Below, piece after piece: positions 1 through 10,055 of a stretch of 64,000 nucleotides of DNA. The DNA is from Camellia lanceoleosa. Taxonomy: Eukaryota > Streptophyta > Magnoliopsida > Ericales > Theaceae. Under the pieces are notes generated by a model. It searched no databases. It saw only the letters and a program-made list of their open reading frames with translations, and was not told the origin of the DNA. Position numbers and translations under genes: made by a program. Each line of letters opens with the position of its first letter. Within the stretch, counting starts at the first letter, position 1. The stretch covers positions 88,932,084 through 88,996,083 of the forward strand of contig CM045770.1 of the NCBI GenBank assembly GCA_025200525.1. The letters run 5' to 3'.

Positions 1-2
1 GG

Positions 3-425
3 GATGTGATTGTTGCTAGTGATACTGTACTTGAGGTTCATTCTTCTATTTCTTTTTATGTTGATATTGGTAGACGGACTTGTTCTTGCCATGAATGGAA
101 ATTGAATGGTTTTCCTTGTTATCATACTGTGCATGCTTTGCGTAGTAATGGTAAAGATGTGTATGATTTCATTGATCCTTTTTTTCATGTGGATTGTTTT
201 AGAGAGTCGTACAAGGAATTTGTTTATCTAGTGTCTTCAAGTGAGAGATTTGACTTTGATGGTGTCGGTAGTTCGATTATCAAACCTTCTATAATGAAGA
301 AGCAGCCCGGGCGGAACAAAAAGAAAATGATGCCTTCTAGGGGTGAGAATATGAAGCAAATTAAGTGTGGGAGGTGCTTGAAATATAGGAATCACAATAA
401 GAAAACATGCACGGCTGCTATTTGA
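3..425 (+). CDS. MURA-type transposase of a Mutator-like element, C-terminal part
   Basis: The frame is open to the left edge, so only the last 140 residues of the protein are here, ending at TGA 423-425. A SWIM zinc finger is visible early (CSCHEWKLNGFPCYHTVHAL, a C-x-C...C-x-H pattern), followed about 75 residues later by a zinc-knuckle-like cluster (CGRCLKYRNHNKKTC). SWIM finger then CCHC knuckle is the known C-terminal order of plant MURA/MuDR transposases, which cut and paste the element in the nucleus. The DDE catalytic core lies upstream of the window. No frame break is seen in this part. The next gene, an Ulp1-like peptidase on the opposite strand, converges on it, as in Ulp1-carrying MULEs. 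A domesticated FAR1/MUG-type gene is an alternative but is less likely in this repeat context. Confidence 0.8.
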   Translation, partial: DVIVASDTVLEVHSSISFYVDIGRRTCSCHEWKLNGFPCYHTVHALRSNGKDVYDFIDPFFHVDCFRESYKEFVYLVSSSERFDFDGVGSSIIKPSIMKKQPGRNKKKMMPSRGENMKQIKCGRCLKYRNHNKKTCTAAI

Positions 426-589
426 GGTCATAGTCTATTCTTTTAGATTTGTATTTGAAGTTGAGGAATTATGACAATAAAATGTGATACTTGGTATTAT
501 GGAAGTAATGAATAAAATTGGTTGCATTTTTTTTTCTTTTTTGATGTGTTCTTTAGTTATTGAAGTTGTTTTGTAACAGTTTTCTTTTG

Positions 590-639
<50 letters not shown>

Positions 640-1329
640 GATTTGGTTGGTTTTATTTTTGTGGAATGCTAAGAAGGTTGTTGAAAATTTCTTATTGAAA
701 CTGTATAATCTTGAACTGCAGTTTTACTACATGATATATTTATTTCATATTTTGTAGTGACAAAACTATAAAATTTTGTAGTTTTATTTTCAATTTTGAA
801 ATGCAGTTCATCTATTTGTTGAGTCATGAAATTGGATGCATAATTGTGTAGCATAATTTTTGTTTCAGTAATGAAACTGCATAATTTTGTAGTTTTAAGA
901 ATTATTAGAAACAACCTGATAAAACTACATATTTTTGTAGTTTCAAGAATTATTAGAAACAACCTTTACTGCATGAAAATATATGCAACCACAAATGTGA
1001 TGACAATAATAAGTAAAAGAAAACAAACAAGAATAATAAGCACAAGAAGAACAACAACAATAATAACAACAAGAAGAAGAGCAACAACAACATCAATGAC
1101 AATAATCATTTTCACCATGATAACCACAAGAAGATCAATTTCCAAAAGCATAAAAAGTACTTGTCACGTGTAAAAAAAAAAAAAAGGTACAAAAATATGT
1201 TCACTTGAGTATTTGTATTGTTAAGAAGTTTGTTCATTGTTTTTATAGTTTGGTATGTTTTGTCAACATTTGATAGTGCTCGAGTTTCCAAGATCGGTTC
1301 TTATCATTGAGGAATTGACTAATGATTTT
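426..1329. other. MULE interior: 3' flank of the transposase, low complexity
   Basis: No convincing gene. A poly-T tract of about 37 bases lies at 592-628, followed by a short GT run. Hairpin-type motifs of the form AAACTR..YAGTTT occur near 766, 866 and 921. A CAA/AAG-rich tract at 985-1130 resembles another at 5,780-5,935, so similar low-complexity stretches lie on both sides of the Ulp1-like gene. The open frames here are low-complexity artefacts. Confidence 0.6.
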
Positions 1330-2215
1330 TGCTCAAAATTTGACCAATTCAGTTGGTCGAAGTGATTTTTGCACAGGTTGCCAGTTATTATATTGGTTGA
1401 TAACATTGCAAACGGCGATTGCACAATCATTCCTACAAAATTTTAGATAAAGTTAATTAGTTAGGTAAAACTGTAAAATTTGGCATATTGGGACATTAGT
1501 TATTGAGTTTGTATCTTACGAGTGTGGGGTTTGTTGTGGGCATTCCTCAATTGGTGTAATTACTGTCTCGCACTCTTAAGATGATAACATGTTTCCTTGA
1601 TTGCTGAATAATGCTTTATTCCATCTCAGTTGATGTTATTGCTACAAAATAGTTAGTGGGTGTTTTTGTTAATTATAGTGATGTGCTGAGATGTTTTGAA
1701 AAGAATGGAACTAAGTAGGAAATTTTATTTAACTTACAATTTCCTTTGCAATTTCAAAGTGCTTGTTATGGCAATGTTTTGCTGGCCTCAAAGAGTCATA
1801 GTGCCTCCATATCCCATCAGCATTGTCAAAGACCACAATTGTCTAATGGTTGTCGTGGTTGATTGGGAAATAGATATATTTGTTTTTCATTGCTTCTGGA
1901 AAATGGCTGTCTATCATTTTTTTTCTCTCAGTGCTTGATCTTGGTTTTGTAGTGGAGTCTGTAATTTATATATGTTTGAAATATGTTATAAAAGTATGTA
2001 GTAAGACATGTTAAGAAAGTAGAAAATTTTGCAGTTTGAATAATATTGGAAGGTATGTTAAGTTTTGTTTACATTGATGAGTGTTGAGAAAACGTAAGAT
2101 CTTCCAGCGTATGGATTTTTTTGCAAATGCTAGATCATGTTTCTCAAATTCTTCAATTGATGGTTGGAGTGCTAATTCCATTTCTGCGAAGGCATCAATG
2201 ACCTAAAACATGTTA
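1330..2215 (-). pseudogene. Ulp1-like C48 cysteine peptidase core (MULE-borne), decayed
   Basis: Read on the - strand, this holds the catalytic core of an Ulp1/SENP-type (MEROPS C48) peptidase, a family that cleaves SUMO or SUMO-like conjugates. An exon at about 2,210-2,095 encodes VIDAFAEMELALQPSIEEF after a TTTTAG acceptor. The next exon (about 1,960-1,740) contains YIYFPINHDNH with the likely catalytic His at 1846-1848, followed at once by a TAG (1843-1845) where this family normally has Trp. It continues to HYDSLRPA, with Asp at 1795-1797. A CPQQTPHS stretch (the oxyanion Gln) ends at a GTAAGA donor. A short intron follows, and translation resumes as NDCAIAVC with Cys at 1423-1425. The usual NDCG is NDCA here. 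The His-Asp-Gln-Cys order is complete, but the premature stop and G-to-A residue change make it a likely pseudogene. Ulp1-like genes inside plant MULEs (Kaonashi/KI type) are known. Confidence 0.7.
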
Positions 2216-2399
2216 GATATAAGACTATGTTAGGTTTGTGGAATAGGTTATTGAATATGAACAGAAACTGTAAAATTGTGCAGTTGGAGACCTACATTCC
2301 CATATAAGGTTTCCCTATTGGTCAATCTGAATAAATCTGAAAAATATAGGCAATTTTCATCTTCACTGCCAGACTAGACACAAGCACTTGATTGTGTGT

Positions 2400-3540
2400 T
2401 GTTGATAAGTTGAATTTGGTCTTGATTTTTTTGGATAAGCTATGCCAAACCTTGTTTGTTTTGCGGTATGAAATGGCGAGTGGCTTGTTGTGGATTGATT
2501 CTTCCTTGAAATCATCATCACTTTCCAATACTTGAACTTAGGCCTTCTCTTGATTGGCATCCTCTTTTTGGCTTGGTTTTAGCAGCACCTTCTTTCTCTT
2601 GGCAGATATCTCCTTTTATCTTTTCATTCCGCTACTGTTTTGCTTCATAAGCACCCTCTTTTTGCTCGGGTTCAGTAGCAGGTTCTTTCTCTATTTCGAT
2701 TTCTTCTTTTTTCTTTTCATTCTTCTTCTCTTTTTCTTCATCAGTACCCTTTATTGGTTTGGGTACATCAGCAGCAGCTTCTATCTTGTTCTTTGTATCT
2801 TTTTGGCTGTTGTCATTGGTTGGTATTCAAAATCTAGCTTATATGCTTGTTTTCTTCACTTTTGTTTGATTCTCTTGACCATTGATCCTTGTTGAGGACT
2901 TCCAGTTTTTTTGGCAGACATTTCCTTCAATTGGTCTTTTTTTCTACGCAATTCAGCCATGAATTTTTGTTTCATTTCTTGTATTTGTGCTCTCATGGCT
3001 GCTATGAGTTTGTCCTTGTCGTCCTCTTTGGTTGATGTTTGTGCTTGGTCATGACCTATAAAAATGTTAGATTTTGTTTTGGTTAGTTTAATTAAATTTT
3101 GCAGTTTGGTTTAGTATTAGACAAGAGTTAACCTTGTACATGAAATGTGTTAGATTTCTCTTAGAGTTCTTCATGTTGTTCTGTCCTTTTTTCTTCTTAT
3201 TGTTTTGCTTGTTCTTTTTTTTTTTTTCTTCATGTTGTTGTTGTTATTGTTGGTTTGTTTGTTCTTCTTTTTGTTCTTGTTGTTGGCCTTCTTCTTCATC
3301 AGTGTTTTCTTGTTGATCACCTTCTTCTTCTTCTTCTTCTTCATTGTCTTGTTGTTCATCAGCTTCTTCTTCTTCTTCTTCTTTAGTCTCTTGTTTTTTT
3401 TCTTCATCACTCTCTTCTTCTTTTTCATCACTTTCTGCTTCTTCTTGTGGTTTTTGCTTTCTTTTCTTTCTTTTTTGTTGTTGTTGTTGTTCTGATTCTG
3501 ATTGGTGTTCTTCTTCAAGAAAGTCATCCTTATCACTGTC
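2400..3540 (-). pseudogene. Middle of the Ulp1-like gene: acidic and coiled-coil region
   Basis: On the - strand, 3,540-3,195 encodes a Glu/Asp/Gln-rich acidic segment (DSDKDDFLEEEHQSESEQQ onward). About 3,035-2,890 encodes a charged helical stretch (IAAMRAQIQEMKQKFMAEL) that looks like a coiled coil. A Lys-rich stretch with several stops follows, then VLESDDDFKEESIHNKPLA at about 2,530. Such low-complexity linkers between an N-terminal domain and a C-terminal C48 core are common in TE-borne Ulp1 proteins. The long hydrophobic frames on the + strand here (F/L/S-rich) are simply the reverse of this acidic DNA. Exon borders are uncertain. Confidence 0.5.
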
Positions 3541-3799
3541 TAGAATTTTTTTTTTTTTGGTTGCTTATGTTTGTTTTTTTCCGTTTATTGTCCTTTTTGT
3601 AGTCATGTTTCTTTGCTGAAGAGTTTGTTGATATGCTTTGATTGATATGCAATAACTGTATTTCTTGTTCAGTTGGGGTTAAAGCACTTTGGTCAACCTG
3701 CATTGGAACAATGTGGCATATATCAGTAATACTGTAAAATTGGTCAGTTTCATAACATGATTTGTACTGTGCGTAATGTGAGTTAAGTGTTGAAAATAT

Positions 3800-4125
3800 G
3801 TTATTTGAAACTACAAACTTTTACAATTTCATAATATGATTGTTAGTATAATGAATATGAAAGGATTGTTGAATAGATTTGTGCGTTGAAACTACAAACT
3901 TTTATAGTTTCATAACATGAGTGATAGGAGTGTTAAATAGGTGTGTGCTTTGAAACTGCAAACTTTTACAGTTTCATAACATGAGTGATAGGAGTGTTAA
4001 ATAGGTGTGTGCTTTGAAACTGCAAACTTTTACAGTTTCATAATATGATTTGTACTGTGAGTAATGTGAGTTAAGTGTTGAAAATATATTGTTTGAAACT
4101 GAAAACTTCTACAGTTTCATAACAT
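3800..4125. repeat. Tandem 64-bp repeat carrying a palindromic hairpin motif
   Basis: Two near-identical 64-bp units lie at 3,921-3,984 and 3,985-4,047, with diverged partial units on both sides (from about 3,800 and to about 4,125). Each contains GAAACTGCAAACTTTTACAG followed by TTTC, an imperfect inverted repeat whose arms are GAAACTG and CAGTTTC. They lie between the acidic and N-terminal parts of the Ulp1-like gene, probably in an intron. Confidence 0.75.
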
Positions 4126-4256
4126 GATTGTTACTATAATGACTATGAAAGGAGTGTTGAATAGATTTGTGCTATGAGAGTGTAGAAGAGTTTGAATACT
4201 TTTTCAAAGTCAGCAAGGCTGATCTGTTTCCATTTGGAGTATATTTTGCCAAGGTT

Positions 4257-5100
4257 TCACTTCATAAACCTTGGGAAGCCTTCTTTGTTGGATGGTCGGA
4301 GGAATTTACTATGCTCACAGTACCAGTACTGTAAAAAAAAAAAAAAAAATTGAAATATGTTAGATAGTTCGAAATAGTTGGATGTTTGATATTTTTGTGT
4401 GAAGTAGTTGAGTAGTGTGTTTTCCAAGAGTAACATGACGCATCTAGTGATATGCCTTGGGTTGTTGTTTGCATTTGCCATTGAATTCATCTGTTTATTA
4501 TTTATTGCCTCAACCCAATTGTATTTCTTGATGTTGTTGAGATTGTCAACATAGTTAAGGAAACTCCAACTGAGTGTATGGCCTGTTGTAAGCATGAGAA
4601 ATTTCAGGCACATGTAAAGGGTGATAACCCTTGCAAGATTTTAACGATCATTGGTTGATTTTCCTTTTTTTTGTTTGTTGAAACATTTTGGTCAATGACT
4701 TGTTATCCAATCTCTTTACTGATTTGCATCTTCGTTTGTAAAATGCGAGCTCAAAATCCTTTGGTCTTGCATAGGATTTGGTGGTGATGTTGTCTTCTCC
4801 ACAGTCGATACCAAAAATGAGCCTCACATCATTGTTTATGAATTTCATTTCCTTTTTGCCAAGTATAAATGCTCTTTTTCTTTTGTTGTCGAGTGTTGTC
4901 ATTTCTGCTACAATGGAATTGTAGTATCTGCACCAAGAGGCCTTCAGTTGTGTTGAGAAGAGAGCATTTATAATGGGCCAAAAAAGGGTTTTTTGTAGCT
5001 CTGTCTGTTGGGCTGTGAATTTGGCCCCCTTTAATAGTTTGATTACTGTTCCGATGTTGGAACGGTAATTAAACTGTTGGACTCTCTTTGCAGGGACTAT
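4257..5100 (-). pseudogene. N-terminal region of the Ulp1-like gene (DUF1985-like)
   Basis: A continuous - strand frame from about 5,096 to 4,648 includes FILGKKEMKFINNDVRLIFG and IDCGEDN. A second piece at 4,613-4,257 includes MCLKFLMLTTGHTLSWSFLN and YNWVEAINNKQMNSM. The 'vrlifGIdCGe' and 'ynWveAi' patterns resemble the conserved N-terminal domain (DUF1985-like) that precedes the Ulp1 peptidase in many plant transposon-encoded proteins. I recognise this by pattern only. The two pieces are in different frames and separated by non-coding sequence, which fits an intron or decay. A Pro/Lys/Asn-rich stretch upstream (about 5,413-5,100) could be the extreme N-terminus or just low complexity. Confidence 0.5.
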
Positions 5101-5413
5101 TCCTTTTTTCCGTTTTGATGGCTTGGTTTTTGTTTCGGGAGTTAATTGACTTTCTTAGAGCTTTCTTTGTTTGGTTAGAGGAGCTTCTTGTTTTTTCGTT
5201 GGCTTTCTTTTGTTTGTTTTTTCGGTGGTTGGAGGTGTGGTTGGTGTTTGTTGTGTGGGTGTGGTCTGTGATGTAGTTCTTGGGCTTTTTCTTGTAGATA
5301 GTGTGGTTGTTTTGTAGGTTTTTTTTTTGTTGTTTTTGGTTATGGTGGTTGGGTTTTTTGTGGAGGGGGAGATGTTGGTGGCATTTTAGTGGATACAGGT
5401 GAAAGACTGTCAA

Positions 5414-6637
5414 AATGGGAGATACTTAAATCCCTTATTGGATTTTTGGGCATATGGGTTTGTTTCTTCCAATATCTTCCAATAGCTATTTCTGAAAAAA
5501 TGAAAGCGACAGCAGGGCATGAGTAATATAGTAACAAAACTATATAATTTTACAGTTTTATATGTAGTTTAATATGAAGTTATATCTATTTGGTGTTAAT
5601 AGTTACAAAACTATATAATTTAACAGTTTGATTTGCACTTTATAATAAAGTTACCTATTTGTTTTGAATAGTGATTAAATTGTGTAATTTTGCAGTTTCA
5701 TTTGCAGTTTGAATAAATTTAGATATGTTATTTGTAGAGTGATGAAACTGTCTGATGTTTCAATTTTATAAACACTATCAACAATAAGAACAGCCCTTTA
5801 TATTTTGTAAACAGCAACAATAATAACAATAAGATTAAGTGTTCAACGAAATGTAGCAACAATACGAAGAAGAAAAGTCAATATTTAACAACAAGAAGAA
5901 GCAACAACAACAAAAATAAGAACAAAGAGTTGAATGTGTAAAAATAGGGGATTAGAATGTTTAAAAATAGGGGACTAGAATGTTTTAAAATAGGGGATTA
6001 TATATAAAAGAGGGTTTATACATGTTGAAGTATGTAAAATGTGTTTTACAAGGTTTTTTTTATGAAAGAGTTATTGAAACGATATGATATATACAAAATA
6101 TGAAAGAATAATGTACAAATTTGAATGAAAAATAATAAGTGATGAGAGATGTTACTTTTTTTCCCCTTATTTCTATGAATCGGAAGTCAGGAACTATGAA
6201 ATTTCTTCAAAGTCGTGATGGTTCTTCGTGTTGTTGAGAGTTACTGATTAGAGAAGATGAACAGCTTGGTGTTGTGTTGGTAAGAGTCGACGATTGGAGA
6301 AGATGAACGGGTTCGTTTTATGGTTAGGGTAGGGTTTCAGTGGTAATGGAGTCGAACGGTGGAGAGATGGAGGACTGAGAATGTAGAGTCGAGCGGCGGA
6401 GATGTGACAGTGTACTGATTAGACTGAAATAATCGTGGGTGAAGGTTGCGCGTGTGTAAATTGGATGATATATTGTGGGCATTTTCATCTGATTGATAAT
6501 TTGAGGACTTAATGGAGTATTGAATTTGCTTTGGGGCTAAATGGGGCATAATATGTTAGGCTTAGACCTTTGGGTCAGATCCCCTTAAATATTTAGTTGT
6601 GGGCTTGAATAGTACCTTAGAATTTTTTATTTTGTGG
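5414..6637. other. MULE interior or flank without a recognisable gene
   Basis: AT-rich. It carries three more palindromic motifs of the AAACTRY..RYAGTTT type (near 5,535, 5,605 and 5,663), a CAA/AAG-rich tract (5,780-5,935), and three near-identical copies of a short AAAATAGGGGATTA-type motif at about 5,940-6,003. The duplicated phrase TTGGAGAAGATGAACGG / TTAGAGAAGATGAACAG occurs near 6,245-6,310. These could be subterminal repeats of the MULE; I could not identify its right terminal inverted repeat. Confidence 0.5.
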
Positions 6638-6811
6638 TGATTATTTAGTATTTCTGGAGTATGGACACGTAATACTCCATAAGGTTTTGATTGGTAGATA
6701 GGAGTAGGGGCCCACGATTTATGTTGAAGATAGGGGAACAACATAGGGCTAAGTAATTGTTGATTGGCTTGGAGTATGGCTACATGGTGTTCTAGGATTA
6801 TTGAATAATTT
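6638..6811. mobile_element. Small MITE-like repeat, copy 1
   Basis: About 174 bp with inverted ends: GATTATTTAGTA at the left and the complement of AATTATTCAATAATCC at the right. An internal inverted repeat, GGAGTATGGACACGTAATACTCC, is visible (6,656-6,678). A second diverged copy with the same internal blocks (CACGATTTATGTTG, GGCTAAGTAATT, GAATAATTT) lies at 61,170-61,343. Same layout, small size and two loci point to a non-autonomous DNA transposon family. The target duplication is not clear. Confidence 0.6.
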
Positions 6812-6946
6812 CCTTTTGTTTTGTAGTGTATTATATCACAATCTGATAATCACAATCAAGATAATTGGTCGCTTATGTTTTTTTGTTTGTTTGTTTGGTT
6901 GGTTTTTTTTTTTTTTTTACTTTTTAGATTTTTATGAAAATTAGTG

Positions 6947-6974
6947 AGGCGCGTTGCACGCGATTTTCATCTAA
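6947..6974 (+). mobile_element. Helitron-like 3' terminus
   Basis: A GC-rich mini-hairpin (CGCG TTGCA CGCG at 6,950-6,962) sits 8 bases upstream of CTAA followed by T (6,971-6,975). Helitrons end in a short hairpin followed within about 10 bases by CTRR, inserted between A and T. The matching 5' TC end was not identified, so only the terminus is called. Confidence 0.4.
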
Positions 6975-8002
6975 TTTAATATAATATAATGTAATTAATT
7001 TTTAAAAAGAGAAAATTAGTGAAACATCATTCTCCAACCCTGTATAGTAAGAGTCCAAGATGTTTTGTTTTTATTAGCTAAGGTCACTTAACATTTTCAC
7101 AGAGAAAATTTGATTCAGAGAAATTTCGGCCCAGACTGAGAAAAATTTCAATTTTTATAGAGAAATTTTAAAATTTCTCTGTTATGATCATTGTCATGAC
7201 CCAAAGCCGCCCCTACAGGTTTAGCGTCATAACCAACCAGTAATTCTTGGATTACCCAAGGTCTCTGTACAGAATAACATATAAGTATGAGGCTAGCGGA
7301 AGCAAGTAGATAAAACATATATAGTCCAATGAGCTATACTGACATACATGGGATAGAAAAATTTAAAACTCATATACATGACTTACATATGACATCATGT
7401 TCACATCCATCTTACATCGTCAGTACACATATAAGACAAAAGAACTATTCACAAAACAACAAAAGTCCTAAACTTATAACTAATTTACAAAATTCGACCA
7501 CTTAACTCTTTCCAGAACCTCCTCGGGAGGCACAAAGGTTAGCCGACAAAACAGACTTTCAGGCAATCATCACTGAGCCTAGTCATGTACCTAGTTACCT
7601 ACATACATAAATAATAGAGTGAGCGGGAGCCCAATAAATAATAACAAAGTAAAGATTTTAATGAATGATGTCCATATCAAATTCAAATTTCAAATCGGAA
7701 ACGTAGTCATAACCATATTCAAATCATGTGTGATACATCCATTAACATTAACATATCACGTTGGTCAAGCATATCAAGTTCCATAATGGAACCTCTGGTA
7801 CCAAGTATCTTATAACATATGTAGGTCACGGTATTGTTTGCCCCGGGAGAGGGCCTATGCCACGGTATTGTCTTCCCTTGGCGAGGGCTTCATGACCATA
7901 AGCCACAGTATTATGTCCCCTAGGCAAGGGCCTCTGCTAAGGATACCACAAATATTGAATTATCATTTATTCATATAAAACATAGCATTTTAGAAAACTA
8001 GG

Positions 8003-8640
8003 ACATTAGACGGATGGGCCGCTGTTCTGATTCCTGTTATCAGAGGAGGAAGAGAGTTCTTTGTCAGTATATAAATTGTTGATATTATTTTTGTGTATCC
8101 CTAATCTAATCTAGTCGTTTTCCCTTCAAATGGAGAGACATCAATTTTGACATAACTCGTACTGTACAAAATTTTGACTTACAAACAAAATATTATTTTA
8201 TGCCTATTTTTTTATTTCTTCATTTAAGAAAGGAAATGAATTAAAGGGGCTAGTATATGGGGTCTCTCTCTTTTGTAATGATCCCTCAAAAATGTTTTTA
8301 ATTGGGGCTATTTTGTGACGTAATCGATGGGACATCTTTCTTTGCAGAGTGAAAAGAATTCTTTCTTCGTTTCTGCTTCTACAAGTATTCCCCACTAGAG
8401 TTCGTTTCTATTTTTCAAAGGACTTTTCCCCTTAGATGAAAATTCTCCCCATTCGACGAACTCACCCTCTTTCTGTATATACTGTCGACTTGTTGTTGGA
8501 GAGTAGAGTTTTTTTATATTTGGATGATAAATTCTGTCGTTGGTTCCGGTGAGATCGAAAAATCTCGAGTTGGTAGTTTGGATCTTTTTTGTGCATTGAA
8601 CGATGGCATGAAGGTGAGGGTTTCCATCTTCATGGAGAGG
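8003..8640 (-). pseudogene. Geminivirus Rep (RepA-like) remnant, unit 1, N-terminus deleted
   Basis: This - strand remnant aligns with the C-terminal two thirds of the unit 2 Rep copy. It keeps the GRS-like stretch (YHPNI) and a motif III-like YIQK, each in a frame with scattered stops. It lacks motif I (FLTYPQC) and motif II (HLHA), removed by the deletion whose joint is near 8,620-8,640. Rep initiates rolling-circle replication by nicking the origin in the plant nucleus; this copy cannot make a complete protein. Confidence 0.65.
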
Positions 8641-8748
8641 AATATGCTTTTACAGTGGGATAAATATTGTGGTGAAATTGTTTTCTGGTACCTTGTTTCG
8701 TCCCTCCTTTTCAGTCTTTATTTTTTTTGTTGATTGTTTTGATATACA

Positions 8749-9079
8749 ATGTTGTACTCCTTAGAAGAGTATCCCGAGAATTACGGGCAGTTCACCCAAA
8801 TGTGTGTAGATCATTTTTTGATGTGCCAAATAGGATTGTGGGAAGAGAGGCGACGGTCAGTTTCGGCGAAGTTTTTTCGTGGGTACAAGGAGTAAAGGGA
8901 AAAGGTATCAAAGCTAAGGTGTCTGAACAGAAGGGTTTGCAGAGGTAAGAAAATCTGCAGCATTTGTAGGATAAAAGATTTGGAGTGTTTTATAAAAAAA
9001 TAAAAGGAGGTATGAGCAGCCAATATCGGACTCCCCTTGCGTACCGCCGGTCAAGGACATCGACATCCAGTGGATATAA
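8749..9079 (+). pseudogene. V2-like (precoat) ORF, unit 1
   Basis: ATG at 8749 opens a frame of 48 codons (MLYSLEEYPENYGQFTQMC...) ending at TAA 8893-8895. The same frame in unit 2 continues to about 110 codons and overlaps the CP start. Position, size and overlap match the V2/precoat gene of Old World geminiviruses, usually a silencing suppressor or movement helper. I see no decisive motif, so the name rests on position. Confidence 0.45.
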
Positions 9080-9737
9080 GCGTAGTTACCGTGGTCATGC
9101 ACCTTTTAAGCCGGCGTACATTCGCAGATGGTATGTTCAGAATATCTCCCGATATATTAAGAAGACTAAAAGGGAAGTAAGGAAGTTACAATTGTACGAT
9201 GAACAATTAAAGGACGTTAAATTTGATAATAAAGGTGTGGCAAGACTGCTTAACGGTATTGAGTTGGGTAATAAGAGATGAGACCGTCAATCAGACAAGA
9301 TCGTGGTTAAGGGTATAAAATTAATTGGGAATGTTCAATTGGGACAAAATGCTAAAGACGAAGTTGTGGTCTACCACATATTGTTTTTCGTCATAAGTGA
9401 TAATTGTCCGTCAGATTTCGTCCCCACACCTAACAAGATATTTATTAGAGTTGGCGAGGGTAATCCTAGGACCTGGATTGTTGATCTTGACCAATCCGAC
9501 CGGTTTCGGATGTTAAAGAAAATGAGATTTAAGCTCGTTGGTGGCAAGGACAAAGAGTACGTTTGTCACGGGATAGAAGTTGTGGACCGGTTCTTCCCAA
9601 TTGATGTTTGGGCGGACTACAAAGATATGTTGTTGGGAAATGTTGGAAGTATTCAAAGGGTGCCATATATTTAGTAGCTGCTACTGTTAGTGGAAAAAAA
9701 AATGCAAAATTACGTTAAAGAGTCAAATGTACTTTAA
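9012..9737 (+). pseudogene. Geminivirus coat protein, unit 1, broken
   Basis: The frame starts at ATG 9012 (MSSQYRTPLAYRRSRTSTSS), with an Arg/Lys-rich N-terminus as expected for a nuclear-localising, DNA-binding geminivirus CP. A TGA at 9279-9281 interrupts it where units 2 and 3 have sense codons. The body resumes in the same frame and includes YHILFFVISDN, IFIRVGEGNPRTWIVD and RFRMLKKMRFKL. A one-base loss near 9,655 puts the end out of frame (stop at 9672-9674). Full length would be about 245 residues, the normal CP size. The CP encloses ssDNA and is needed for insect transmission. A Tourist-like MITE follows directly at 9,738. Confidence 0.75.
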
Positions 9738-10001
9738 GGTCATGTTTGATTCACAAGACTAATAGTGAAGTATTAATAATCCTGTTAAATTAGTGTGGTA
9801 TTCACTATCTAGTTGGATTAATATCCATTGGATTAATAATCCTACTCCTACCCCATTACTAATAATCCTATAAATTTGTTGAATTAATTATCCATTGGAT
9901 TAATAATCCTAAACCAAAATGTTAAAACAAACATAGGATAATGGGGCCCACGGATTAATAATCTCAATCCCATGCTCTAATCCACCCAATTAAACATGCC
10001 C
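9738..10001. mobile_element. Tourist-like MITE inside the geminivirus array
   Basis: The 264-bp insert has terminal inverted repeats GGTCATGTTTGATT and, inverted, GGGCATGTTTAATT. TAA flanks it on both sides (9,735-9,737 and 10,002-10,004). The empty site is visible in the inverted unit 3 (around 13,911-13,930) and, diverged, in unit 2 at about 13,171. A TAA/TTA duplication with GG(C/G/T)CATGTTT ends marks the PIF/Harbinger (Tourist) group. It is present only in unit 1, so it arrived after the array formed. Confidence 0.85.
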
Positions 10002-10055
10002 TAAAACTATTTAGAATTGTAATTTTATGTATTTTTATTTGTAATGTTCAGGTTA

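Noticed and set aside
3171..3619. Phe/Leu/Ser-rich + strand frames that look like membrane proteins
   Set aside because: They are the reverse of the acidic Glu/Asp/Gln coding segment of the - strand Ulp1-like gene.
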